NCBI RefSeq assembly: GCF_027571385.1
Contig: NZ_CP085636.1
Span: 3,910,001 to 3,974,000, forward strand
DNA length: 64,000 nt
Direction: 5' to 3'
Origin: Shewanella sp. MTB7
GTDB taxonomy: Bacteria > Pseudomonadota > Gammaproteobacteria > Enterobacterales > Shewanellaceae
How positions within the stretch are numbered: the first letter of the stretch is position 1; the number at the start of each line of letters is the position of its first letter. Both the position numbers and the translations under genes were made by a program. Below the pieces are notes generated by a model. It did no database searches. It saw nothing but the letters and a program-made list of their open reading frames with translations, and was not told the DNA's origin. Of the stretch, positions 18,862 to 26,778 are shown in pieces.

Positions 18862-20124
18862 ATGCAGTTTTCAAAGTTTGGTGAAAAGTTTAATCGTTAC
18901 TCAGGTATTACCCGTTTAATGGATGATCTCAATGAAGGTCTTCGTACACCAGGGGCCATTATGCTAGGTGGTGGTAATCCAGCGGCTATTCCAGCAATGC
19001 AAGATTATTTTCACAAGGCAACTGCTGAGATGCTTGAAAATGGTGAATTGGTGTCAGCCTTAGGTAATTATGATGGACCTCAAGGGAAAGACTCTTTCTT
19101 AAAAGCCTTAGCCGATCTGTTAAAAGACACCTATGGATGGAATATCAGTGAAAAAAATATCAGTCTGACTAACGGTAGCCAAAGCGCTTTTTTCTATCTG
19201 TTTAATTTGTTGGCCGGTAAACAGTTGGATGGCAGCCACAAGAAAATCCTTCTACCACTGGCGCCTGAATACATAGGCTACAGTGATGCTGGTCTAGATG
19301 ATGATATTTTTGTCTCTTACAGACCAGATATCGAACTGTTGGATAACCGCATGTTTAAATACCATGTGGACTTTGAGCAACTAGAAGTCGATGACTCGGT
19401 TGCGGCTATTTGTGTGTCTAGACCCACAAACCCTACGGGAAATGTACTCACCGACACTGAGATCTTCAAGCTTGATAAATTAGCCCAGTCCAAAGGGATC
19501 CCTCTTATCATTGATAATGCCTATGGCACGCCCTTCCCTAATATCATCTTTGAAGAAGTGACACCATTTTGGAACAGTAACACCATACTGTGCATGAGTT
19601 TGTCTAAACTCGGACTTCCAGGGGTTCGCTGCGGCATCGTCATAGCCAATGAAGAGATAACTCAAGCGCTGACTAACTTGAACGGGATTATCAGTCTAGC
19701 CCCTGGTGGATTTGGTCCAGCCATTGCCAAACATATGATTGATTCAGGTGATCTACTGCGTTTAAGTGAATCAGTCATCAAGCCCTTTTATCACAAACGA
19801 GCAGAGTTTGCAGTCACCTTGCTGCAAGAGTCAATTCGCGATGAGCGCTTTAAAATTCATAAACCTGAAGGCGCCATCTTCCTCTGGCTATGGTTTGACG
19901 AACTCCCTATATCTACAATGGAGTTGTATAAACGATTAAAAGCGAGAGGTGTATTAATCGTTCCAGGAGATTATTTCTTCTTTGGCCAGAAAGACCAACC
20001 TGAGGGAAAGTGGCAACATGCTCACCAATGCCTGCGCATGAACTATGTCCAAGATGAAACCAAGATGCGAGATGGCATAGCAATTATCGCAGAGGAAGTG
20101 ATAAAGGCTTACGCAAACGACTAA
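18862..20124 (+). CDS. avtA: Valine–pyruvate aminotransferase
   Basis: A fold-type I PLP aminotransferase of 420 residues, the usual length for AvtA (transaminase C). It interconverts valine with pyruvate and 2-oxoisovalerate with alanine. Recognisable are the N-terminal MQFSKFGEKFNRYSGITRLM, LGGGNPAAIP, IIDNAYG with the PLP-contacting Asp, and SLSKLGLPGVR with the PLP lysine. It is cytosolic and a single gene. Its stop codon runs into a short dispersed repeat (20124 on) and an inverted repeat that may act as terminator. Confidence 0.92.
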   Translation: MQFSKFGEKFNRYSGITRLMDDLNEGLRTPGAIMLGGGNPAAIPAMQDYFHKATAEMLENGELVSALGNYDGPQGKDSFLKALADLLKDTYGWNISEKNISLTNGSQSAFFYLFNLLAGKQLDGSHKKILLPLAPEYIGYSDAGLDDDIFVSYRPDIELLDNRMFKYHVDFEQLEVDDSVAAICVSRPTNPTGNVLTDTEIFKLDKLAQSKGIPLIIDNAYGTPFPNIIFEEVTPFWNSNTILCMSLSKLGLPGVRCGIVIANEEITQALTNLNGIISLAPGGFGPAIAKHMIDSGDLLRLSESVIKPFYHKRAEFAVTLLQESIRDERFKIHKPEGAIFLWLWFDELPISTMELYKRLKARGVLIVPGDYFFFGQKDQPEGKWQHAHQCLRMNYVQDETKMRDGIAIIAEEVIKAYAND

Positions 20125-20172
20125 CTTGTCAGATAACAAGTTTAAGTATCTATTTGGTTGGTTTCATTTGGC
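20124..20172 (+). repeat. Degenerate intergenic repeat, copy B
   Basis: Second copy of the element at 11643. Its front ACTTGTCAGATAACAAGTTT differs from copy A by one base. It begins on the last base of the avtA stop codon. Confidence 0.45.
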
Positions 20173-20177
20173 TGACG

Positions 20178-20204
20178 TGGTATTTGGTTGCATACCAAGT
20201 ACCA
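20178..20204 (+). terminator. Inverted repeat after avtA
   Basis: TGGTATTTGGT and ACCAAGTACCA form an 11-base stem with one mismatch and a five-base loop. No long T-run follows, so terminator function is tentative. Confidence 0.4.
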
Positions 20205-20244
20205 ATAAGCTTTTAGACAGAGATACCGTTGCAAGCATATTCAT

Positions 20245-20619
20245 TTACCTTTCAATTAAGCCTTGCTTTTTAAGCTCCGAAGTAATTGCATTTTTAGTTC
20301 GTCCATGCGTTTTAGCAAGATTAGGAACTCGTTCATCAGCTTCAAATTGACTTGCAAGTTCATCTCTTTGCTCTTTTGTCCAAGGTAGTCCCGCATTTTC
20401 AGGAAAACCATTTCCAACATTTTCTGATTGTTTTTGTTCAATCGTTTTCTTTACTTTAGGTCGCTTACTCGAAGGGAGCTTCATACGATTAACTGCAGCA
20501 GAGCCCTTAATAACATCAGGGTGACTATAAGGAGATTCATTAGTCAGCTCTTCCCCTGTTACAGGATTGATACCATTAGCTAATGCCTCAATAATTTTCA
20601 AGTGTGTATCAAGACTCAT
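20245..20619 (-). CDS. Small protein with C-terminal helix-turn-helix motif
   Basis: I do not recognise a named family for this 124-residue protein. The first 40 residues (ANGINPVTGEELTNESPYSHPDVI) resemble a short module common in bacterial DNA-related proteins. The middle is basic. The last 45 residues (LPWTKEQRDELASQF...LAKTHGRTKNAITSEL) have the spacing of a SANT/Myb-like or homeodomain-type helix-turn-helix, like tails found on some helicases. Its start overlaps the stop of an upstream gene remnant (20609–20791), so it was probably once the second gene of an operon. It may bind DNA. Confidence 0.6.
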   Translation of the reverse strand: MSLDTHLKIIEALANGINPVTGEELTNESPYSHPDVIKGSAAVNRMKLPSSKRPKVKKTIEQKQSENVGNGFPENAGLPWTKEQRDELASQFEADERVPNLAKTHGRTKNAITSELKKQGLIER

Positions 20620-20791
20620 TTATATCCCCAATATTTGAAATCCACATCGATTCATCTTCTATGTTTTGCCATGCTTCAAAGTTAAAATATAGATCCTTTC
20701 TAACTTTATTTATTTCTTTTTTGATAAATAAAGTTAGATTACGACATCCACCAGTTCTAAGTCTTTCTAGGCACTCATTACAAACTTTGGT
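20609..20791 (-). pseudogene. 3' remnant of an unknown gene with a Cys pair
   Basis: An open frame of 60 codons with no start codon ends in TGA inside the first codons of the helix-turn-helix gene (sequence ATGAGTCTTGA). It reads TKVCNECLERLRTGGC at its front, a CxxC pair plus a third Cys, and SMWISNIGDINES at its end. An in-frame stop lies directly upstream. The coding look and the coupled stop/start suggest the 3' end of a truncated gene. Nothing upstream restores the missing part. Confidence 0.5.
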
Positions 20792-21020
20792 TTATGCAAT
20801 AAAGTAATGAGATGACGATTCAAAAAAGCCATAACTGAATATATCAATATCTAATTGCCAAGGTGAATGTATACACCTTGGCTGATGTAAAACGGTAGGA
20901 TTAGATTGGCACCTGATGATTTGTGAGGCGGCAAACCTTCATCATATAGATAGTCTAGGAAGAGGTCAGCTACCTATTAAGTCGCTGTAACTGTTTAATC
21001 TTCATTCGAGGCACTGACAC
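20792..21020. other. Intergenic stretch after the TSUP gene
   Basis: It holds an 8-base perfect inverted repeat (CCAAGGTG/CACCTTGG, 20858–20881) without a T-run, possibly the TSUP terminator. No gene seen. Confidence 0.4.
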
Positions 21021-21800
21021 CTAAATCCAGAAAAACAGATCATATTGAGTTGATAGTAACTTAACGCTCATGATCAATGACATTGTCACCACTAATGGCT
21101 TGATAATTTTAGTGCCTTTCGTCAATACCATGCGTGAGCCCAGTGTCGCACCTATGGCTTGACCCACTAACATTATGCCGCCTAGTAGCCAGAAGACCTT
21201 GCCACCGATGGCAAAGAAGATAAGCGAAGCTATGTTAGTTGAGAAGTTCAACACCTTAGCATGGGCGGTTGCCTTGGCTAGGCCGTAACCTGCCAATGAC
21301 ACAAAGGCTAAAGCAAAGAAACTGCCAGTACCAGGACCAAAAAAACCGTCGTAGAGTCCAACCCCAAGCGCAGCTGTTAATGCAAACAAACTAGGAGTTA
21401 ATACTTGATGTTTGTCATCTTCACTGATCTTTTTGGAAAACAAAAAGTAGCCACCTATGGCTAACATGAGAAATGGCAATAACACCTCCAAAAAAGCAGT
21501 GTCGACCAGTTGTACAGCAATGGTACCTATGGCTGAGCCAATAAATGCACAGAGTATCGCCAATTTCATTTCTCTGAGTTTCACCATACCTTTACGCACA
21601 AAATAGAGACTAGCAAAGAAACTGCCTCCACAGGCTTGAAGCTTATTGGTCGCCAACGCTACCGTTGGAGGTAAGCCCGCCCACATCAATACAGGAATCG
21701 TCAACAAGCCACCACCGCCAGCAATAGAGTCTATAAAGCCAGCCAGTACCGCGACAGCAAACAGTATTGCGATCAGTTCATAGGTGAGTTCTATGCCCAT
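21021..21800 (-). CDS. TSUP family transporter (TauE/SafE, YfcA-like)
   Basis: A 259-residue inner-membrane protein with about eight hydrophobic segments. It has the family marks GFIDSIAGGGGLLTIPVL near the front and GLYDGFFGPGTGSFFALAF in the second half, the two repeated glycine-rich loops of TSUP carriers. Members export sulfite, sulfoacetate or other small anions; the substrate here is unknown. It is divergent from a LysR-type regulator 132 bases away, which is the likely controller. Confidence 0.85.
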   Translation of the reverse strand: MGIELTYELIAILFAVAVLAGFIDSIAGGGGLLTIPVLMWAGLPPTVALATNKLQACGGSFFASLYFVRKGMVKLREMKLAILCAFIGSAIGTIAVQLVDTAFLEVLLPFLMLAIGGYFLFSKKISEDDKHQVLTPSLFALTAALGVGLYDGFFGPGTGSFFALAFVSLAGYGLAKATAHAKVLNFSTNIASLIFFAIGGKVFWLLGGIMLVGQAIGATLGSRMVLTKGTKIIKPLVVTMSLIMSVKLLSTQYDLFFWI

Positions 21801-21887
21801 GGGGATTGATTCTCTATATGAGTATTGAAAGTTCCATAATTAAACGCGGTTTGCAGAAGGAACACAAAGGAGTTATTGTCTTCACAT

Positions 21888-21904
21888 TGTGAGAAAAACT
21901 CACA
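21888..21904. promoter_or_regulatory. Inverted repeat in the TSUP/LysR promoter region
   Basis: TGTGAG–AAAAA–CTCACA, with perfect six-base arms, sits midway between the divergent genes. It is similar to but one base wider than a CRP site. It could be an operator for the LysR protein or a CRP-like site. Confidence 0.45.
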
Positions 21905-21932
21905 CAATATTAATATCGTATGGATATAATAA

Positions 21933-22823
21933 ATGCACACAGCGTTTCCCCCTCTCAATGCACTGCTGGCGTTTGAAGCAGCCTCGAGACATTTAAGCTT
22001 TTCACATGCAGCGGATGAGCTTTTTGTGACTCATGGAGCCATTAGTAAACAGATAAAAGGACTTGAAACATATTTGGGCGTGGCCCTTTTTCTTCGTCAA
22101 CATAGAAAATTGGCACTCACCGATGATGCCAAACGATATCTGCCACAAATACAGGCCGCACTGCAAACAATCAGGACTGCAACAGATGAGATTAAGTCAC
22201 ATCAGATGCAGTCACAGTCCTTAGCCATAAATGTCTTGCCTAGCCTGACCATTAACTGGCTTATTCCTCGTATGGAGGAGTTTAAACAACGTTACCCTCA
22301 CCTGTATGTGGATCTATCAATTGGTGACTTTACGGTCAATTTTAAACAACAGCGCTGCGATATTGCCATTAGAAGTGCAACTCAGCCTCCAAAAGAGGTT
22401 AATTACCTTAAGTTAATGGATGAGGATCTTTGTCTGGTCTGTGCACCACAACTGCTTAATGAACTCAATTGCTTAGATGATATTAACAAGATGACACTAC
22501 TGAAACATACCACTCGCCCAGAACTCTGGCCCTACTGGGCAAATCAGCTTGGTCTAAGTTTGACGACAGAAAAAAAATTCGGCATGGAACATTTCTATAT
22601 GTTGAGTCAGGCGGCGGTCAGTGGCATGGGAGTTGCGTTGATACCGCGTTTTTTCATAGAGGAACAACTCGCTGACGGCAGCCTAGTCATCCCCTTTGAT
22701 GCTGGCTTTACCAGTCCTTATACTTATTATGTAATAACCCCAAAATCGAAAAATATGCCATTGAAAGCCCAAGTCTTTATCGATTGGTTATTAGAGATAT
22801 TCGCCCCATACCGCAACGTTTAA
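21933..22823 (+). CDS. LysR-type transcriptional regulator (GcvA-like)
   Basis: The 296-residue regulator has an N-terminal winged helix-turn-helix (LLAFEAASRHLSFSHAADELFVTHGAISKQIKGLE). The effector domain of periplasmic-binding-protein type starts near residue 90. The PLNALLAFEAA front is typical of the GcvA/AmpR subgroup. It is divergent from the TSUP transporter, and regulators of this type usually control the adjacent divergent gene and themselves. The effector is unknown. Confidence 0.88.
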   Translation: MHTAFPPLNALLAFEAASRHLSFSHAADELFVTHGAISKQIKGLETYLGVALFLRQHRKLALTDDAKRYLPQIQAALQTIRTATDEIKSHQMQSQSLAINVLPSLTINWLIPRMEEFKQRYPHLYVDLSIGDFTVNFKQQRCDIAIRSATQPPKEVNYLKLMDEDLCLVCAPQLLNELNCLDDINKMTLLKHTTRPELWPYWANQLGLSLTTEKKFGMEHFYMLSQAAVSGMGVALIPRFFIEEQLADGSLVIPFDAGFTSPYTYYVITPKSKNMPLKAQVFIDWLLEIFAPYRNV

Positions 22824-22853
22824 CCAAATATCACCCAATAAAAAAGGCGTCAC

Positions 22854-24824
22854 TTAAACCAAACTATCGACCACATCAAACGCTTCAAGATAATTATCAC
22901 CAGGCTTAACATCGAATTCAAAATTTAAGACTTTCATGCAAGTATCAAACGTCTTCTCACCAAACCAGGCTTTATCGAATGAATTTAATGCCTGAATAAT
23001 CCCAGTCTGTCCTTCGTCACCTTGCAAAGCAATAGGCGCTAGTGTGGCAATAAAGCTGGCAACCAAACCATAAAGATCTTTCTCAGCTTCCCCTTCAGCC
23101 GCCCATAGCTGTGGATCGGCATACTGACTTGCGTAATGGCTTGTTGCGATATCCAAACCTATCCCAAAGTTCACCAGTATCGCTTTCTCTTGGTTACAAA
23201 TGATATTTTTAGGACAGATAGCACCATGGTGAATATCCATCTGGTGCATATATTGTAAAGCCGACAACAGTTGCGTAAACCACATAACAGGTTGGCCTAG
23301 TTCAATCGTTGATAACTCATCGAGCGAAGCACCATATTCCCATGATCTGGCAATAAACAACTCTTCGCTTTGAGGCAGTTGGCCAAACGCTAGCACCTTT
23401 TCCACATGGGGATGATACAGTTTTGACAAACTTCGATATAAGCTGCTCAAAGTGGGCCATTTAGCCTCAACCTTGCTATAAATAGATACGCCGCATTTAA
23501 ATTGACCTTGAATATGAGTCGCTCGCCAAAATTGACTAGTGGGCGTCGCCGCAATAAACTGCTCGAGTCGATAGTGATGATCTATAATCGCACCTATATT
23601 CACGGTCAGCTTTTCTGGAATAGTGTCACATACACCATTATCTATCAGGGCTGACAAATCACATCTTAGACCATCAACATCTAACGTTTCCCCCTTCGCC
23701 GCTTGCTGATACCACTGATAGATCCGTGGCTGCTTTGTCTGAACAGCTAAATGTAGGAAGCCTTCAGCATAAGCTTTAACGTCTTCATTCGATGTTAAAC
23801 TATCTTTTATATCGATAAATTCAACGTCCCCCAAGTCAGAGACAAAAACACAGTTGCTAGTCCAGCCCCCCACCGTATAACCACGGCGGTGGATCTGTTG
23901 TAAGCCAGAGACTGAACGGCGTAAAATCTCCAGCAATTGATAGGTCGATAAACTATCAAGATCTAATACATTGAGCGGCACACCACGGGGCATACGAATA
24001 GGAAGTACTAACTGCTCACCATCATGGATAAGTGGTGCACAATAGGGAACACCACCGCAACCAGTTAATGCTTGAAGTCGTTTGAACTCCTCTCTCAGTT
24101 GCAGCTCATGAGTCTGAGATTGCCGCTGATCGGCAAACTGATTAGGGGTAAGTATCTTAAGCAACCAAGGCGCAGTCCAATCACCTGGATTGTATTCCGC
24201 TTGCCACACCTCCAAACCACTCTGAATAAACAGGCATTTGAGTTTAGTAAAGTCTTGTATCTTGTTATTGCGCTGCTCTACAAGTGCAACTTGACCTATG
24301 GTCTTAAGCACTAACTCTTTTTGCTCATCTGTTACCTGATGGCTATGGGGAGCAGTAAGTCCCCACTCTTTAGTTAATGCATCAACTATCTGCTTAGGCG
24401 TATAGATACTTAATGAACCTTGCTGTTTCTCTAGCTCAATCTCTTCACCTTTTCTGCCGGTGACAAATACCATCCCCTGGCACCAAGGCGCGTAAACGCC
24501 AACTGGAATGGTATGTTTAACGTTCCCTGCGAGAACACGGGCCACGTAATTAGCCTTAGACAGGCTATTATCAACTTCGCGCCCATCGAGGGACCAAGCA
24601 TGCAGCCCCGCATCTAAGCGGCCAATATAGCCTTTAACATCGACCACATACACGCCCCACTCACCTATCACAAGGGCATCAACTTCCATCGCTTGACCAG
24701 ATTTAGTAGGGATTTCAACATTAGTCAGTAAAATATAATTTTCTGGGAGCTCATCGGCCAGAAGTGAAAATGCCCACCGCTCGGCATCATTAACTGGAGT
24801 TCCGAAACTTATCTGCTTTGCCAT
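22854..24824 (-). CDS. NERD domain protein with two degenerate kinase domains
   Basis: A 656-residue protein. Residues ~10–120 form a NERD (nuclease-related) domain with a restriction-fold acid/lysine pattern (EVDALVIGEWGVYVVDVKGY; Asp49, Asp62, Lys64). Residues ~190–390 and ~415–620 each look like a protein kinase fold, but the catalytic residues are gone. In the second, HRDxKPxN has become HGAICPKN (533–540) and DFG has become NFG (552–554). In the first, the HRD region reads TVGGWTSN and DFG reads DIK. NERD–kinase fusions occur in phage-defence proteins such as PglW, but here neither kinase should phosphorylate. The ATG at 24824 is preferred because GGAG lies six bases ahead. It is a single gene. 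Confidence 0.75.
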   Translation of the reverse strand: MAKQISFGTPVNDAERWAFSLLADELPENYILLTNVEIPTKSGQAMEVDALVIGEWGVYVVDVKGYIGRLDAGLHAWSLDGREVDNSLSKANYVARVLAGNVKHTIPVGVYAPWCQGMVFVTGRKGEEIELEKQQGSLSIYTPKQIVDALTKEWGLTAPHSHQVTDEQKELVLKTIGQVALVEQRNNKIQDFTKLKCLFIQSGLEVWQAEYNPGDWTAPWLLKILTPNQFADQRQSQTHELQLREEFKRLQALTGCGGVPYCAPLIHDGEQLVLPIRMPRGVPLNVLDLDSLSTYQLLEILRRSVSGLQQIHRRGYTVGGWTSNCVFVSDLGDVEFIDIKDSLTSNEDVKAYAEGFLHLAVQTKQPRIYQWYQQAAKGETLDVDGLRCDLSALIDNGVCDTIPEKLTVNIGAIIDHHYRLEQFIAATPTSQFWRATHIQGQFKCGVSIYSKVEAKWPTLSSLYRSLSKLYHPHVEKVLAFGQLPQSEELFIARSWEYGASLDELSTIELGQPVMWFTQLLSALQYMHQMDIHHGAICPKNIICNQEKAILVNFGIGLDIATSHYASQYADPQLWAAEGEAEKDLYGLVASFIATLAPIALQGDEGQTGIIQALNSFDKAWFGEKTFDTCMKVLNFEFDVKPGDNYLEAFDVVDSLV

Positions 24825-24895
24825 TCTTATCTCCATCAGTGGCATTTTTTATCTTATATTTAATAAGTTATATCAAAATAGTCAAAAAAAAGACA

Positions 24896-24921
24896 TAAAA
24901 AAAGCCACCAAAATGGTGGCT
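24896..24921 (-). terminator. Rho-independent terminator of the rraB operon
   Basis: On the minus strand AGCCACCA–TTT–TGGTGGCT is followed by seven Ts. It ends transcription coming from rraB. Confidence 0.85.
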
Positions 24922-25013
24922 TAATACAAAATATCGGTCGTCTCATGACTTGACGTTAATAATCCAATAAATACGTTACAGGGTAACATCAATCGAGATG
25001 CGCAGCAGATCGA

Positions 25014-25400
25014 TTAGTGCTTACAACTGTCACTGCATTCATGGTCATCATCGGCATAATCATCATCGCCTTCTTGATGCTGCATTACGCCCCAACCATC
25101 AGTTGCACCGCCAAACTCTTCGGCAAACTGATTTAAATGTAGCTCTTGATCTACGATAGCCTGATACTCAGGTACCATCTTGATGCAAACAATCAGTTCC
25201 CACTTACCCACTTCATCATTTAAATGAAGTTCCATCTCTCCTTCCAGATCTGAGTTGGCAAGCTCTTCTGTGGCTGATTCTGCATCTCTTTGATCATCAA
25301 AGATAAGGAAGAAATCAATATCAAGCAGCTTAGACAGATCAATACCTGCTTCACTCATTGCCGCAAGCATTTTACCGTTATCATCATCAGGGAATTGCAT
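25014..25400 (-). CDS. rraB: RraB-like regulator of RNase E activity
   Basis: A 128-residue acidic cytosolic protein of the RraB family, which binds RNase E and modulates RNA decay. Family features are the MQFPDDDNGKMLAAMSEAGIDLSK front, the FDDQRDAESA segment and EFGGATDGWGVMQ near the end. The tail is rich in Asp, His and Cys (DDDYADDDHECSDSCKH) and could bind a metal ion. GGAG lies ahead of the ATG. It sits 25 bases after the S4 gene, probably in the same operon, and ends at a strong terminator. Confidence 0.85.
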   Translation of the reverse strand: MQFPDDDNGKMLAAMSEAGIDLSKLLDIDFFLIFDDQRDAESATEELANSDLEGEMELHLNDEVGKWELIVCIKMVPEYQAIVDQELHLNQFAEEFGGATDGWGVMQHQEGDDDYADDDHECSDSCKH

Positions 25401-25425
25401 TATTTACTCCATCTAGCTTCAAAGA

Positions 25426-25659
25426 CTAAGGTGCTGCCACGATTTGAACTGACTCACCATTAAAGGCAACCACTTCACCGGCTCTTACTTTCTTACGCTT
25501 ACGGGTCTCAACCACACCGTCAACTGTCACCTTACCTTCGCTGATCACGAATTTGGCTTCCCCGCCACCACCGATCATGGCCTGGACTTTTAAAATCTTG
25601 TATAACTCGATGTATTCTTCACCAGCCAATAATGCCAATGTCTCAATTTGTGCTGTCAC
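25426..25659 (-). CDS. S4-domain RNA-binding protein (YbcJ-like)
   Basis: A 77-residue stand-alone S4 domain (YIELYKILKVQAMIGGGGEAKFVISEGKVTVDG, then KVRAGEVVAFNGESVQIV). The fold binds structured RNA, often rRNA, and resembles E. coli YbcJ. It starts with GTG at 25659 after an AGGT-type ribosome binding site. It lies just ahead of rraB on the same strand, linking two small RNA-related proteins. Confidence 0.85.
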   Translation of the reverse strand: MTAQIETLALLAGEEYIELYKILKVQAMIGGGGEAKFVISEGKVTVDGVVETRKRKKVRAGEVVAFNGESVQIVAAP

Positions 25660-25713
25660 GCGATTTACCTTTAATCAAATTTCTAGGGAGATTATAGCAT
25701 TCAGAGTAAAGGA

Positions 25714-26250
25714 TTAGCGCGATCTTTCTTCGCTTAATAAGCCATAGACGTTGTCATCAATCCAACGCTCATCTATTTTGAAATTATGCCTAAGCACACC
25801 TTCTAACTTGAAACCTGCTTTCTCAAGCACCCGCACTGAAGCAAGATTACCAGTAGAGCAGGTTCCAATAAATTTATGCACATTGCAGCTTAAACAAGCC
25901 CAATCAATTACTGCCTTGAGGCTTTCTGTTGCATAACCTTTCCCTTGACCTTCAACCGCTAGCATATAGCCAACCTCTGCATGCCCTAATACTAGGTTTG
26001 AGCAGTACAAGCCAGTAAAGCCGATAAAGCGGTTAGAGCTGATTTCCTCGATAGTGAGTGTTAACCAATCACCAGACTCATAAGCCCAGGGAGATAATTT
26101 ATGCTCAAACTGTTCAAGTATGACAGCTTCAGACTCTGGAACTCTGACAAATTGATTGACTATTGGGTCGTGATGAACACGCAAAAAATCTTGCACGTCC
26201 TCTCTCTTAAGTGTTCTTAATCTCAATCTCTGAGTGTACAGTTCGAGCAT
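25714..26250 (-). CDS. GNAT N-acetyltransferase (RimJ/RimL-type)
   Basis: The 178-residue protein begins with the LYTQRLRLRTLKREDVQDF signature of the RimJ/RimL branch. The acetyl-CoA binding loop VEGQGKGYATES is near residue 100, and NLASVRVLEKAGF is the C-terminal GNAT motif. It likely acetylates an amino group of a protein N-terminus or small molecule. It is 21 bases downstream of the parvulin gene on the same strand. Confidence 0.85.
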   Translation of the reverse strand: MLELYTQRLRLRTLKREDVQDFLRVHHDPIVNQFVRVPESEAVILEQFEHKLSPWAYESGDWLTLTIEEISSNRFIGFTGLYCSNLVLGHAEVGYMLAVEGQGKGYATESLKAVIDWACLSCNVHKFIGTCSTGNLASVRVLEKAGFKLEGVLRHNFKIDERWIDDNVYGLLSEERSR

Positions 26251-26271
26251 AATGATGAAACCTTACAGTGA

Positions 26272-26550
26272 TTAAGCGCGACTTGTTACTTCAAGTAGGT
26301 GGTAACCAAACTGAGTTTTAACGGGACCTTGAACTTCGTTCAATGGTGCACTGAACACAACTTCATCAAACTCTTTAACCATCATTCCTGGGCCAAAAGA
26401 ACCAAGATCACCACCTTGAGCACCTGATGGACAAGATGAGTTAGCTTTAGCTACATCGCCAAAATCTGCACCAGCAAGGATCTCTTGCTTAAGCGCTTCA
26501 CATTTTTCTTCACTGCTAACTAATAAATGTCTTGCTGTAGCTTGTGCCAT
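26272..26550 (-). CDS. ppiC: Parvulin-type peptidyl-prolyl isomerase (PpiC)
   Basis: A 92-residue single-domain parvulin (ATARHLLVSSEEKCEALK, ANSSCPSGAQGGDLGSFGPG, VQGPVKTQFGYHLLEV), the usual length of PpiC. It catalyses cis–trans isomerisation of prolyl bonds in the cytosol. The ATG at 26550 has AGGAG upstream. The frame is open 11 codons further, but those do not fit the family. Confidence 0.92.
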   Translation of the reverse strand: MAQATARHLLVSSEEKCEALKQEILAGADFGDVAKANSSCPSGAQGGDLGSFGPGMMVKEFDEVVFSAPLNEVQGPVKTQFGYHLLEVTSRA

Positions 26551-26778
26551 GGTAAAAACTCCTAAATTTTGATAACTTGCCAATAAATCTATACTGTTAT
26601 AGAAAGTGACAATTATAAATAATTAACCCTAACCAAGCACCTAAGATACTTGGTCTCACAAAGTAAAGGGCACTATTCAATCCCGCTGGGAGTAAATAAA
26701 CCCAACCAGTATATTGATAAAAGCCGAGTTTAAAAAGCAATAAAAATGAAAGTCTACATAAATTGACTTATGTCAGAT

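Noticed and set aside
21888..21904. Standard CRP site between TSUP and LysR genes
   Set aside because: The arms fit, but the spacing between TGTGA and TCACA is seven bases instead of six, so it is listed only as an inverted repeat.
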